64,000 bases of DNA from Acheta domesticus (lineage: Eukaryota; Arthropoda; Insecta; Orthoptera; Gryllidae), in assembly GCA_031308135.1 (NCBI GenBank), contig JAHLJT010003656.1, positions 51,809,665-51,873,664 of the forward strand. Direction: 5' to 3'. A program made the position numbers and the translations under genes. Shown piece after piece: positions 22,637 through 34,971 of this stretch. The stretch's first letter is position 1; each line of letters begins with the position of its first letter. The notes beneath the pieces were generated by a model, which saw only the letters and a list, made by a program, of their open reading frames with translations, had not been told where the DNA came from and ran no database searches.

Positions 22637-23094
22637 TGTTTAACAAAGACTGTATCTAAGCGGCGATGACGCACCGGACTTTCCGTTCAAGTGTGGACGC
22701 TACGGTAGGCCGGAGGCAATGGGGGCGGCGGGTAGCGTCGAAGGGCCTGTATAAGGCCACGAGAACAATGCCTCGATCTTCTTGGTTCCTGGCAGCGTCG
22801 GCGGCAGGTGGTGCGTGCGTTTGTGCTAATGGTGCACGAGGGCAAGGGGCCGGCAATTCATTGTCGTAACTAGCGAGACATGTAGTAGGTCTCAGGGTAG
22901 AGCGGTGATCCGCACAGGGGAATATTGGTCGTCTGTTGCCGTGTGGTAGCCGTTCAGTAAAATATCTCTCCTAGCAGTGAGTTATATTTATTTAGTTAAT
23001 TGTAAGCAATGCAATTGGTTATTTGTGCCTAAGGCCTAGTTTATGAATAAACTTACTGTTCTTACAACCCACTCTCGTCTGTGTTCTAATTACA
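22637..23094 (+). mobile_element. Possible solo LTR of a retrotransposon
   Basis: The segment has the internal order of an LTR: TG start (TGTTTAACAAAG), a TATA-like CTGTATAAGG near 22748, GC-rich sequence, then AATAAA at about 23047 and a short U5-like tail ending ATTACA. No second copy exists in the window and the 5-bp flanks do not match exactly, so the ends are guesses. It could instead be an unrelated promoter plus poly(A) signal. Confidence 0.3.
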
Positions 23095-23750
23095 TCCGAA
23101 TGAGGCCACAGTAGTTTGGCTGCAGTTATCTGGGTTGGTAGTTTGAATGCAGTAATGAATACATTTAAGCAAAGTTCATTTGAAATTATATTCATAGATT
23201 GGTCAATGAGTCCATTTTCCTTTTCACATATTCTGTCAACCCCCTTGCCATGATTGATTTTTGACTAAGGTTATTTCAGGACACTCGACTAACGCAGTAA
23301 TAGCTAATAGATTACGAAGTTTCCATAAATTCTTTGAACATTATGTTTCATTTTCACAAAGGTACAAATATTTCAAAACGTGCGTATGCTCTTTTGCTGC
23401 AGTCAAGAAAGAGTTAGAAGTTAAAACTTGCGTATTGAAATTATTTGGAATAACTGCTACGTGATTTCCTTCATGTAAGAAGTTCATGAGAATGTTAAAT
23501 ATTGTGATGATATTTTACGGAGGGGAATCAGGTACACGTGATTGAACAAATGAGCTGATCAGTGACTGAAAAACGAAATAAAAAGTTGTTGAGATGATTG
23601 ATATTATGCAATCGATTCTTAAAGCAATATTAAATTGATTAAAGAAATACCTCTTCGAATCCTCAATAACTTTTTCGTGGTGCCAAAACGCCTTTTATCA
23701 GATTGTAGCTTCAAGTAAAGACCGAAAAATTCTTAATTGCAAGCCGAAGA
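23095..23750. other. Unassigned AT-rich DNA
   Basis: No feature recognised. Confidence 0.4.
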
Positions 23751-24070
23751 CGAAAGGCAGCTCATGGGCCGGCGCTCGCCGTCTCGGGTTGTATGTTGTC
23801 CCCCGAGTGCGCGTTGCCGCAGCCCCCACGCATTAAAGGGTAGCGGAGTAGACGCTCAGATAAGGCGCGCGAGGGCATCGGCCGAGGGTGCGGGGCGGGG
23901 CGGGGCGGGGCGGGGCGGGGCGGGGCGGGGCGGGGCGGGGCAGGGCAGGGCGGGGCGGGGCGGGGGCGGGGCGGGGCGGGGCTGAGGCATCGGGCGTTAA
24001 CGGCGCCAGCCGCCCGCAAGGGCCTCCGCACACATTGGGTCGAACGGGGCTTCGGCCGTAAAACGCTTTT
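23751..24070 (+). repeat. GC block with (CGGGG)n pentamer array
   Basis: From about 23891 to 23983 the pentamer CGGGG is repeated with few interruptions, giving many consecutive G4 runs on the plus strand, a strong G-quadruplex candidate. Flanks are CpG-rich. Gly/Arg/Ala and Pro/Arg frames are artefacts. Confidence 0.9.
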
Positions 24071-24530
24071 GTCCGGTGCCATTTTGGTTTTCTATATTCC
24101 TTAAGAGAATAAACAATACGATTATGTAAAGATTTTATTTAAGATATTGCCAGTTTTATTTCACCGTTTAACTATTTACGTATTTAGTTAGATGTGCGCC
24201 GTTTCTCTTACTTCTTCTCTATTACAATCTCACTAAAGCAAGATATGTTTCGTCTATTAAACAAGTCAATACATAAAAGTAAAAATAAAATAAAAACAAA
24301 TAGACTAGTATAAAAATAGATCAGAAGGGCCCATCTCTGCTCCGTAGCTATCTCTTTACTTCGCTTCAATTTCCTTCATTTTACTTCAATTTACTTTATT
24401 TCACTTCACTTGACTTTACTTCACTTGACTACTTTGTCTCACTTCACTTCACTGCATGTCCCTTTGGTAACCAGTAATTTATACATACACGGTACGTGTC
24501 TGCCTCGTGTGAACGGGTGCGTGCGGGGCC
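24071..24530. other. AT-rich spacer with (CTTCA)-like runs
   Basis: Contains degenerate CACTTCA/TTTACTTCA repeats at about 24355-24455. No gene. Confidence 0.5.
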
Positions 24531-24800
24531 TGTTGCGCCCACTGTGCGTCGGCCGGGGCGGGGCGGGCCGGGGCGGGGCGGGGTGAGGCGCGGCGAGGCG
24601 GGGAGGGGCGGGGCGTTTCGACACTCGATCGGAACGCGATCTGGGTGTCGACACGCGCGTAAAAGATCCGCTTCCTGGCGGCGGCGCTGGCGGAGGCGCT
24701 GGCTGAGGCGGCGCGGCTGCTCTTGTTCTCGGCTATAAACGCCCCAAAGCACTTCACAACTCTCTGCGCCCCTCCCCACAAGAGTCGACGGAACGCGCGG
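24531..24800. other. GC/CpG-rich block with G-runs
   Basis: GGGGCGGG-type runs at 24550-24615, then (GGCGGC)-like units. GGCTATAAACGCC near 24729 resembles a TATA box, but no coding sequence follows that can be identified. Confidence 0.45.
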
Positions 24801-26950
24801 TTTCGTAAGGCTTGTACTCAATCATCAGCTGATGGACTAAGAAACTCTTTGGCCTCACGCTTGCGACTTTACTGTGCTGTACGCTCACGAACAATCAATG
24901 CGTTTTACCCACCGACAGTTCGAAAGGTAAAATGAGCAATGATGTTAAAAATAAGGTGAGTAAGAGAACATTTAATATTTCAATTTTTTTTGTATTTAAG
25001 GTCGCATCAACTAGGTCTTTAGCGACTACTATTTGATTAGTGATCTTGAACCCGCGACCCCACGGTTCGAGATCACTACGGCACTACTGCTATAGCGATC
25101 TCGGTCACAGGGCCGACTTAATATTTCTTTGTACAAAAGTAATTGGAATAAATATTAGAGTTCATATATTTTTCGTATTATTACTACAAACTGTGTATGC
25201 TATTTTGTAAAGTCGGTATTATTATTATTTGTTAACAATTATACAATTGGTCTTAGTGTGTGAAAAACTCACCAGAACTCTATGAATAAAATGTGTTGTG
25301 GTGTAATAACAGTTTCTGTGCAATATAGGAAGAAAACTTAATTTTTCGTTCTGGCAGGCAGGAGCTTATTTAAACGTTTCTTCATCTGCATTTTAAACTT
25401 GCTAGAAAAATTGTCTTCAATTAATTATGATGTTTGGGGATTTATCAACTAACTTTGTAAAATGAAATTCTTCTAAAGTGCGTCATGCCAAAGTATTTCT
25501 GGAATTCAGAGACGTCTCGTGATAGGACCGCTCTCTCTTCATCAGGTTGGCATTTACTACTCCATGATCGCACAAACACATATAATACCGTCACATCGGA
25601 TTTTTCCAAATCTATTTTTGTTTGGAGCTTGGCAGATGCCTTGACAGGTGAACAACTAATGTCCATAAGATATTTCTTTTCAGTGTTATTAAACATGATA
25701 TTCAATACTTATATATGTGCATTGTACATTTGGTTTGATGACCCTTGACATACGAAAACCTGTCATCTGCAATTTTTCATTTTTTACAAACGTACCACCA
25801 GGGTGGCTGCCTAATTTTATCTTTTTGTCGGCGTCTACGATAAACTTTGGATGCCATGACATCACGCAGAAAAATATTTCTGTTGAACTTTCCACTCGAT
25901 CTCGAACACATTCCTGCAATGTATCTCAAAATTAGCATATACTGTTGATGGGAAATTGATAAAGAAATGTAAAAAATAATAAGTTACGGATTAAGGTAAT
26001 AATTTCCAAGTAATAAAACTGATGTTTCCTAAACTTTCATACACGCAAGAGTAATATATAGTACAGTCCTTGCTCTCCTTTGCTGTGTTCATAATACTAC
26101 CCACATTCAAAAATAATCAACTTAAAAATCAATTTAAAAAATTGTCCTTTGAAAATATTATAGCATTCCATGTCAAAGAGAGTGCTATATCAATATGAAT
26201 ACGACACTTGTCTTCAGAAAACCCCCAAAAGTAGCACTCTGCAACCCAGACTCCTCGGCAGGAGGGATCTAAGGCGAAGTCCTTTGTTTGAAAACGATAA
26301 TTAAGACTGAAGTTCCTCCAGAAGAAACATTTCGCTTCATGCTACACGATTATGATTTTGTAAATTGTAAGTCAAGTAAGTTTATATTTCGCCTAAGAGG
26401 ATATTTATTTCAAACAGATTATATCAAAGTTTTTTGCATCTCGTTGTAATTAAATCCAGTCGACATTTCGTATCCGGATTTCGCAAATTGTTATGCAACA
26501 TGGTCTTCGTGAGTTAGGATGAAGGTCGCTCCAAAGGAGATATCTGGTCACTTGGCGGGTGCTACTGTTTGAGCCGAGCACTTAAAGACCTCACAGCGCT
26601 TGACGGGCGGGAAGAGGGGGGAACAGCCACCTCCTTTAAGCTGTTATACTGAACAACTTTATACCCATACGCCCCCTGGCCAATTTTTTTTGGAACGGTT
26701 ACAAGAGCAGAAAGGTCGCACCAGTTTCGGCGATATGACAGCCTGGTCCAACGTAGCTTTGGGCTACGTGAAATAGGTATCCAAATGTGTGGCGCAAGCC
26801 ATTGTTTATTCTTTATCATGATGCCTGTATCAAAGCCTTATGACCATACCTGAAATGCCAGGAATGGTTGATGATTTAGTGAGTGGATCATTTGAAGAGT
26901 GGAATTTATGGTAGGGAAGTTAGGAGAACAACCAGAAAACCACCAGCAAA
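24801..26950. other. Unassigned, mainly AT-rich DNA
   Basis: Two overlapping-phase minus-strand frames lie between 25445 and 25919 without a recognised domain. A tRNA B-box-like string occurs on the minus strand near 25050, too imperfect to call. Nothing else is seen. Confidence 0.4.
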
Positions 26951-27486
26951 CGTGGCTCAGGGCATCAACTGATGTTACTGCAGTGCCCCTGACCGGGTGG
27001 TCTTAGGGTACGAGTCGCGACGATGACAAGATTTTCGGCACTATGTGGACAACTAGGTCTAATTCGGCCGCTGTCTGGAGGAGAATTCTAGCGACTGGCT
27101 ACTCTGATCCGTACTTTTCCGTGTTTTTTCCGATCCACACCAGGCGAATACCGGAGCAATATGCTAACAAGTTGGCCACGGACCGCGTGCGATCTTCCCT
27201 TCCTCTTCCTTCTCCTTTCCTCACCCCTTACTTACACACACAGACCCTCACATGCACTACATTACCACACTTGTCGGGAGACCAGCCGAAAGCTTAGAGC
27301 TTGTCTGGCTTGGAGCAGTGGGTGATACCAGGTTGGGAAAAAATGCCCGCAAGCTGACGTCGCTCGGCGCTGGATCTCGGCAGCCAGCGGGGAAGATCAC
27401 TGCCACCTGCCGATGAAAAACACTCACTACACTTATGAGTCTAATGACGTCTGTAGTTGACGCGCCCGGAATCACGAGCAATCAGT
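26951..27486 (+). mobile_element. SINE-A, full length
   Basis: The most complete copy. The A-box-like GTGGCTCAGGGCATCAACTG is followed by the B-box-like GGGTACGAGTC near 27006, and ACAAGATTTTCGGCACTA opens the body. Body landmarks are TGTCTGGAGGAGAATTCTAG, CACCAGGCGAATACCGGAGC and GGCCACGGACCGCG. The 3' domain includes GTCGGGAGACCAGCC, CAGCCAGCGGGGAAGATCAC and TAGTTGACGCGCCCGGAATC. The tail is decayed. The A/B-box layout points to a tRNA-derived pol III promoter; the 3' part is presumably matched to a partner LINE not present here. Confidence 0.82.
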
Positions 27487-27841
27487 CCATCCACGCGTGA
27501 GGCCGTCCCTCCTACGACTTGTCGCCTGAGTTGAGCGGTCGTGTCGTCGGCAGGCGGGCGGACGGGCGGGCAGCTGCGTATTTCATATTGGTCCCGCGGG
27601 GCGCGCTGGGCGCGCCTGCGGCGGCCGCTCACATAAATCGCGTGGCCTCTTAATGAGCGCGTGAGGAACGACACGCTAAAACGCTGTGGAACGCGTTGTT
27701 TACGCAACGGCCCAGATTTATGGGCCCCGGGGAGCCCGATCGCCATGCTAATGCGGCGGAGGAGGTGCGCGAGCGCCGGCCAGCGCTCCTTCCGGCCGCT
27801 CCGAAGGGTGCGACGCTTGGAGAGGCGCGCCCAACATTTTT
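27487..27841. other. GC/CpG-rich block
   Basis: Lies between a SINE-A and a SINE-B copy. CpG-dense and open in several frames. No protein recognised. Confidence 0.45.
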
Positions 27842-28184
27842 GTAACGGTCAGAGTGTCGGACTGTTATGCCCAAGTTCGCGGGTTCAAACCCGATCGAAG
27901 CCATGGATTGTTAAGGGCGAAAAAATCCTTCGAGCGTCGTCCTTCGGAGGGGAAGTAAAGTCGGCTGTCCCATGTTGTATATTTACTGTATGTAAAAGAT
28001 CCTCAAGCCGAAATAAAGCCTCTGAGCTAAATTCACATTGTGTGTTTCATCGCCCAAGACATACCTTCTTTTTCCGCCAATTGGTGAAAGGAGTGTAGCG
28101 AAATTTGCGTGGTCAGACGCAAAAGCTAGCCTCATCGCCTGAGTCTCGCCACATGAAATAAGGCATCAATTCAATTCAATTCAA
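27842..28184 (+). mobile_element. SINE-B, full length with (TTCAA)n-type tail
   Basis: The tRNA-like head has A-box-like GGTCAGAGTGTCGGACTG and a perfect-style B box GGGTTCAAACCC (27880-27891). The body is shared with 57096-57444: AAGGGCGAAAAAATCCTTCG, a GATCCTCAAGCC block, AGCCTCTGAGCTAAAT, GTGAAAGGAG and TTTGCGTGGTCAGACG. It ends in GCATCAATTCAATTCAATTC, a short tandem tail. The family is distinct from SINE-A. Confidence 0.85.
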
Positions 28185-29354
28185 AATAGGGCGGTCATTG
28201 CCGATTGGGGAACTAGAACTTGCGTTGAGCTACGGGTGGTATAAGAGGAACTCGTGTCCATAGTTTATGTAATTGGTTTATAATGTTAATCTTTATTGCA
28301 TGAGTACACGTTTTGAAAACGAGCGACGTTAGGAGCGATTTTTCAAATTTGTACGAATGCAATAAAGCAACATTATAAACGAGTTTCATAGGCTATTTCT
28401 ATATGACAGCGTTATAAATTTCTAAGAGAATCAAACTTAATTTTGCGAAACCATTTTCCTGTGATGTCTCGGGTACTTGACGATGGTCAGCTGTTCTGTT
28501 TACCTCTACCTCCCCCCGATTCTCTCTCTGCAATTGGCTGAATGTAAAATGACGCAATCATTCGTGCCGTAAAATCTAATACGTCATTTTTGCCGTAAAA
28601 CGCCCTATTATGAACGATTTCTTGCAACAGAAAAGGTCGTTTGTAATGCTGGAATACAGAAAGTAATTTTTGTGACATTAAAGTCTATAAGTTTTCAAAG
28701 TGTAAGCGTTTAAGGGCTTATTGCTGTACACAAAGGAAACGAAATTCAATTAGACATTTTATTGTACACGTAACGACATCTTTCAAAGTTTGCTAATAGT
28801 AGACAGAATCTCAGCTCCCGTAATTGCAGGATCTGGTACGAAAGTCATGCTTGTATGAATGATCATTGCGGAGTGAAGATGTCGATTTTGTGGTATTCTC
28901 TACGTGTAAAGGGCGGTTTTAAACTTTTTTTTGTGGAAAAAGGAGAAAACTTTAGTGAAATCAAAAGAAAGCTGTTGGAAGTGTATGTGGTTTCGCATGG
29001 ACTGTTAATGCTGGGCAATGCATTCGACAGAGCGAATGTAAAATGTATTTCGTTACGCTATATAACAGCTTCTGGCATATCAATGGATGGAAACCAAATA
29101 CCATCCGATTATGCGTCAAAACGATAATGCGATAATGGAGAACCGGGAACGCAGGAAGCTTCTGTGGTATTTTCATCTGTAGGTATTTTATCGCGTTAAC
29201 TTCAAAGGTTCATCATTACGAGATTGCGATCTTCACGCTCTGCGCTTTCCGCCCTCGCTGGCACCCACGCAGTGCGCGAAATGCGGAAATCTGCAAATTC
29301 TCGTGGCGGTGGCCACCCCCTCCCACGCGACGCCGGCGCCTTTGGGACCCTGGA
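28185..29354. other. Unassigned DNA
   Basis: AT-rich with a GC-richer patch at 29230-29350. A 90-codon plus-strand frame at 28855-29127 has no recognised domain. Confidence 0.4.
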
Positions 29355-30179
29355 TAGGGTTACCAGATGGGAATGGGTGAAAAGCAGGGCAAATGAATTT
29401 AAAAAGCAGGACGTATTAAAAAATTGAATTTTACACTTTTCGAATTCGAAATAAAGATTTTTGCTGTAACACTAATGCTGCATTCATAAATAAACACAAA
29501 ATATATAACTTCATACTTACATTGTTACATATTTATCTGCTGAGCTTTTTTTTTTCAGAAGCGATTTGTTACCTTTCAGATAGTCGTAAAATTCTCTACA
29601 TGCAAATTCTTATAAATTAAATATCACTGACTCCAGCCGTTTCACTGAATTAATATTTAATCTATTTCTCTCTTTATTACATTAAGAACTAACTAAAGAA
29701 AAAATTCTTTCTATATTTGTCTTGTGGGTGGGTATGGTTAAATACACTTCTGCCAATTTCAAATTTCGGAGCAACATGTTCCGTTCACATCACAATTCAG
29801 ATAATCTGCGGAGTTTTTAGGTAGTGGAGTGCTCATGAATTCCGGGTCGTGTTCCTGTTGAGAGACATATTTCTGAAAACGTAGAAATTGATCAAAATTT
29901 TTAACATCGTCAGTCACAACACCTTCACTAATGACATACCTAATTGTCTGTTCAACTTCATTCCAATTCAGTTCAGAAGTGAGGGTCATCCACATGAGCG
30001 AGTCAAATTCCTCAAGAAAATAGTTCGTAGTCAATAGAAAATAGTGTTTGAAAAGACGATTGGTTTGTGTAACGCGGAAATACGGACAATTTGCTGATTT
30101 TGGAAAATAAATACGGACGCCAGGACAATCGCTAAATATACAGACATGTCCTGCTAAATACGGACGTCTGGTAACCCTA
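29355..30179. mobile_element. hAT-like element (825 bp) with 8-bp flanks
   Basis: The left end TAGGGTTACCAGATGGG and the right end, read inward, TAGGGTTACCAGACGTCCG share the first 14 bases apart from none or one mismatch. The flanking octamers ACCCTGGA (29347-29354) and ACCTTGGC (30180-30187) agree at 6 of 8 positions, as expected for a decayed hAT duplication. Near the right end the motif CGTCC(G)TATTTA is repeated, a common subterminal pattern. A 91-codon minus-strand frame lies inside and is listed separately. Confidence 0.82.
29759..30034 (-). pseudogene. Unidentified open frame inside the hAT-like element
   Basis: A 91-codon frame on the minus strand, wholly between the terminal repeats of the 29355-30179 element. 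It is rich in acidic and aromatic residues (begins MTTNYFLEEFDSLMWMTL, ends NCDVNGTCCSEI) and has no hAT dimerisation signature I can name. Position suggests a leftover piece of an internally deleted transposase, or captured host sequence. Codon use is AT-rich like the surroundings. Confidence 0.3.
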
Positions 30180-32831
30180 ACCTTGGCGGCACTCGAATAA
30201 CATTCTCTCTGATCCTACGGCGTGTGTTTCTCCAACGCTAACGTTGACTCTCGCGATATTTTGGGCTGCTAGGGCTGGAAGTTTCTATATTCTATCCTTA
30301 AAATTATTCCCCAAAAATACAACCCGAATACCAACAACTGAACACTTCCGCATCACAAAACAATCCTCATTGAAAGTGTTTAAGTGCTAAGGAAATACTT
30401 TGCCCCGCCATAATTAGGCTACATTTAATTAATAAATCCCGAAAAAAATTCCTGAACTATATTTCTAAAAAATAAAATCCTGTAAATATACTATTACATT
30501 ACTACATACACACCAGTCGAACACGGCTCCCGAGCCCCTTATATTATGCATGTAGTATCTGCATTGCCCTTAAATGGATGCTGAGGTTCTTAGGTGTTAT
30601 AACTTTCTCTTATTACGTAGGAGATTCGAGAAACTAAACTATATTCTGGGACGAGGAGAATGCAAAGTTCTCCGCGATTCACGAGAGCTGGTGGGATCCC
30701 AAACTATTTTGACGTACCTCCCCCTTGTTGAAAAAAATAGGAAGCTCTCTTCTGAAACTGTTACACTTTTAGCAAAAGCTGCAAAAAAACAAATAAATAT
30801 TATTATCTTGTCTTTATTTGCATTTATTCTACGTACGAGACAATGTATTAATTAATAGTATTTAATTAAGAAACCTCCTATAAAATACGAACATCTGTTA
30901 AAAATGTTGTTCTACTCAATATGCTATAGTTACCTTTGTCTTTGTAAATAAACTGTTTTCTTTGTTATTTGAATTTAGATTATTGACGTATATGTATTGT
31001 GAGTCATACAGTCTGGAGAACTAAACAAGCTATTTACGACTTACGCAAGGGAAATTGCAACCGAGTTCGATATATAGGAAGCTCTCTTCGATATATAGGA
31101 AGTATATAAAGATAACAGGTAGGAAGTCTCTAATTTCATGAGTTTAAAAATCATAAAATGTTTTTAATCAACCGTTTTGTAATTAGTAAAAATGCAAATG
31201 TTACTATAAAAAAATTCGAAAAATTGAAATTTTAGAACAAGAGACCTGTAATGCACAATTTCCTTTGTTACAGTTCCTTTCGTGAGTTTTGTAGATCATC
31301 ACACTCCCTTTTACGATGCAGCAACACTCAGAACTTTCATTGCTTATTACTATCAAAAACTAATTTATTTGATGGGAATGAAATGTGTCTTGGATCCTTG
31401 AAGAACCATTTTAAAATTTTAGTTGTAGGTTTCATAACACAACACACATTATAGTTTTAGTTATTCTGTACTGCTCCCTCATTTCAAACACTGCCTCCTG
31501 TTTTTCTCTTGATGCTTCCACTGCCTCCTGGGTCGAACCTTCGCTTGCAGCGGGCAGCCCTCGTGGAGCTCTGCTTGAAGTCGGAGTGGCGGAGGCGACG
31601 CGACGGTTCGGAACGTGTCCGCCACGTCGACTCTCTGATCGATTGCGTGCTCGTTTTCGATAACTCTGAGAGATCGATTCGGACAACCGCGTCTCTGGAG
31701 CAAGAACTTATTTGATAAATATTTCAAATTCAAGTGCTAGTTCTCTTCGGATTTCTTTAAGTTATCAAAAAACGAAAATGTGGTCTTGATGATTTTCCAC
31801 TTGCTTGTTAAGAAAGAACTGTTAAGTTATTCGGGTAGGAGTTTTCAAGCAGGGCCAAATGTTTTCACATAAAACGTTTGAAAAACTAGAATTTTGAAAG
31901 TAACATGTGTACTTCCGGAGATTGGAAGACAAAAGTGGCAATTCCATTTTTTATGATAAAGATGTGTACTGTTAGTAATTTGATATACAAATTATATGTT
32001 GCAGTTGCAAAATATGTTGCATATAATAATTGCATTTCATTGCATCGTATCACGTTGCACATAACTTCTTTCAATTTTTTCATGAATGTATTAAAAATAT
32101 GTGTGAATTTATTAATTAATTAAATGTGTTAGGAGAAAGATAGAGGGGGAGATATGAGTTGTAAAATCTGTATTAAAGTATGCTGAAAAATATTAATAAT
32201 TCCAATGACTTGTTACATTTATTTTAGATCAGAGAAGGACTTAGTTTCTAAAGCTCTGAGGAATCATTCAGGTACGAGGTACCAACAACTTTCAAAAGTA
32301 CCACTGCAATGATATTGAAGCTGAAATGACATTTTCCGTTAGGAGATAGTAAAATACTTGTGCCTACTTGTAGCCTTACCGACTATTCTCGAAACTTCCC
32401 TCAAGCAGGCATTGACCACACGACTCATGAACATTGTCCGGTCTACAGGAATTTCGTAAAATTCAGACGCTCCACGCACTACACGGTCACGACATATGGA
32501 CATCAAGATAAAAATAACATGTCAGAGGTAGGGTAGTGGAATTTGATAACTCTCTCCGGATTAATAAATGATTTAATGACATTAAAATATTGCACCGCAA
32601 TAGACAAGCTCTTACCGTGTATGCCAGAATCAGATTTTCAACTTGGTTCCGTTTCCAAACCTTGAAATTATTCCAGATATGAAAGACTGAACGAGCATAA
32701 ATAAAGTTACATGCTTAGATATAAAGAGGAGCCTAAAACAAACATGGTTTAGTATAAAGTTCCATATTATTTGATGGGTTACGTCCATCATTTGACCATA
32801 AAATTAATGGAAAGTTGTGATGAGTAATAAA
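30180..32831. other. Unassigned, mostly AT-rich DNA
   Basis: A moderately GC-rich patch at about 31540-31700 is open in both directions without a recognised domain. A short duplication (GAAGCTCTCTTCGATATATA nearby twice) lies around 31075-31100. Nothing else recognised. Confidence 0.4.
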
Positions 32832-32860
32832 TTATTATTATTATTATTATTATTATTACA
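32832..32860. repeat. (TTA)n microsatellite
   Basis: About ten TTA units directly upstream of a pogo-like element. Confidence 0.9.
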
Positions 32861-32872
32861 TTAAATATAATA

Positions 32873-33379
32873 CAATAGATCGTCCATTATGCGAAGTAAT
32901 TGGGACCAGGTAGAGTTCGAATATACGATAATTCGGACAACCGAACATGTCTTTGTAGGCTTTCTTTGCACTAAATGGTAGTAGGTTTTCTGCCAACAAT
33001 GATCCTTCCGAGCGAGTGACAGCAGTCTGCTAAGCATTTACGATCGGTTGTTTGACAACGTGCCGTAAGTTCTCTTGCACTTAAAGGTGATGAAAAGCGG
33101 TTTTCTGCTAGTAATAAACATTTCGATTTCTTAAGCATTTATTATAGGATTTGTCGAAGTTCACTGAAGTCAGATAACTGACTGTTGTACAGTATCTCGT
33201 TAATATTTTATTACTGTCAAATATATCGGGGCTCATTCGGGGCATATTCAGTATTACAAAGGAAAACGAATACGTGTAGTAAACTGTACCTAATTAAAAA
33301 AGTTATTATTCAGACAAAATATGAGTTCGGATATTTGACGTTTCGGATGATGGACGTTCTGATAATTGACATACCACTG
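32873..33379. mobile_element. pogo/Tigger-like non-autonomous element
   Basis: A 507-bp segment flanked by TA on both sides (32871-32872, 33380-33381). The left end CAATAGATCGTCCATTATGC and the right end read inward, CAGTGGTATGTCAATTATCA, match at about 15 of 23 positions and carry the TTATNCGAA(C) motifs seen in Tigger/pogo termini (for example ATAATTCGGACAACCGAAC on the left). Interior frames are short; no transposase remains. Confidence 0.6.
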
Positions 33380-34270
33380 TAAATAACATAAACAACATTG
33401 TAAATTACTCTGTTTTTTTTTCTTTCTTTAAAAACATGAGAAATACTGAAATGGCAAACAATCTGATCTCGTTACTTTTGACGTCAGATACGCGTCTTTG
33501 AGGCTGGTGTCCGCAGGCTCGTTAAGCAAAGGCCATTGGTCGATTAGGGTCGCAGATAGCGCCCTTGGCGTCCGCTCCGCCGGGCCACATCGCCCACGTC
33601 GCCCGCGCCAGCGACCCTTGCGACGGCCGCCCAGCGTTCGCCGCTGCATCAGACACCAGCGTGCGGCCGTCGCCTCCAACATTGGCGGCTCCTCTTTTCA
33701 TTTGCAAACCCCGGGTATCTTTTCGTTTGCGTTTATTATGTGGGAAATGTCAAAGAGGTGTACGAGGTTCTGCTCAGTGAATGTAGTTTTAACAATTATT
33801 GTATGTCCTTCGGATAAGTATTTTTTTCTAATAATTCTAAAGTATAAACTCTCTACTCTACGTATCATTGAAATTGACGTCCATGTATGATATTCACGAC
33901 TATTACATTTGTAGTACTACAAATCATACACATATTTAACACACCCGGCACATCACATCTATATTAAGATGTTATCACACAGTAAATTCCTTTAACAATA
34001 AACTTCACTACTCAAATTCTTTACTTCTTACGTGTTAGCTGACAAAACACACTTCAAATATGTAGTCTCTTTTTATTAGCAAATTGGTTCAGGTACAGGG
34101 AGAAATCTCTCAAGGAAATGAACAAATTGTAGAAGAAAATATTATTAACAATTGTAATACAACAGTATTATCTAGTATATCTTCTCATGCGTGTGTCTCA
34201 AGTTGAAGGAATCTTTCCAGTTAGTAGAACACTTCACCATTACTTTGTGCGGCCCTTCCAAGAGCATTCA
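33380..34270. other. Unassigned DNA with a GC-rich patch
   Basis: GC/CpG-rich at 33495-33700, open in several frames on both strands; otherwise AT-rich. No gene recognised. Confidence 0.4.
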
Positions 34271-34971
34271 CGTAAACCAAGACAAACGCCGCCTCCGCGG
34301 CCACCGCCGCCGCCGCCGCTACCAGCTCCGCCGCTGTCACAGCCGCCACGCGCCTATCCGCTGCCACGCATTTTATACGAGGCAGATGCTTATCGCCTCA
34401 AGCACACTCTCCTGCCCCGCCGCACTGTGGGTCTGTACTCGCAGGAAAGTGGCCATAGCAAGGTCCATTCAAACTTTAAAAAATTGTGCTCACTCCACAA
34501 GGGATTAGTGATCTTGAATCTGGTTCCAAAAACTTCTTAAACTAAAAATTGGTGAATGGAAGACAATTAATTTCAGTCAGAAATGATTTCTTTTCACAAC
34601 TTGTTGGTAGAAAAAATTACCACCACTGAGGTTAAGTATTTATTTCTTTATATTTTAATTGTTTGAATATCGCATACTTAGTTTTTAATATTGAACATTT
34701 TTCAAATTTGACACTTTATTGCAAATTGACGCAAGAAAAATTGGATGCAAAACATCGAGTAGATATTTTTGATCGGTTTTACTATTGATGGAGTTTTGTT
34801 TATCACAGTGCCTCGGCGACCAGCACTTCCCTCGTTCCACTGCGCTCATCCCATCTCATCTAATCTCACCTTCCACTCCTTCCTCCCACTTCCACTGCCC
34901 TCCTCGTTCATTCCCCATACAAACTGGCAGTTCACAAATACGATTTGCCGGCTCACCCACGCACTCACCCG
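34271..34971. other. (CCG)n-rich patch then AT-rich spacer
   Basis: CCGCCGCCG-type triplets lie at 34287-34350, then AT-rich sequence. The Pro/Arg frames in the triplet patch are compositional. Confidence 0.45.

Noticed and set aside
25020..25110. tRNA-like B-box string on the minus strand
   Set aside because: No convincing A box or cloverleaf; GGGTTCAAGATC departs from the B-box consensus.
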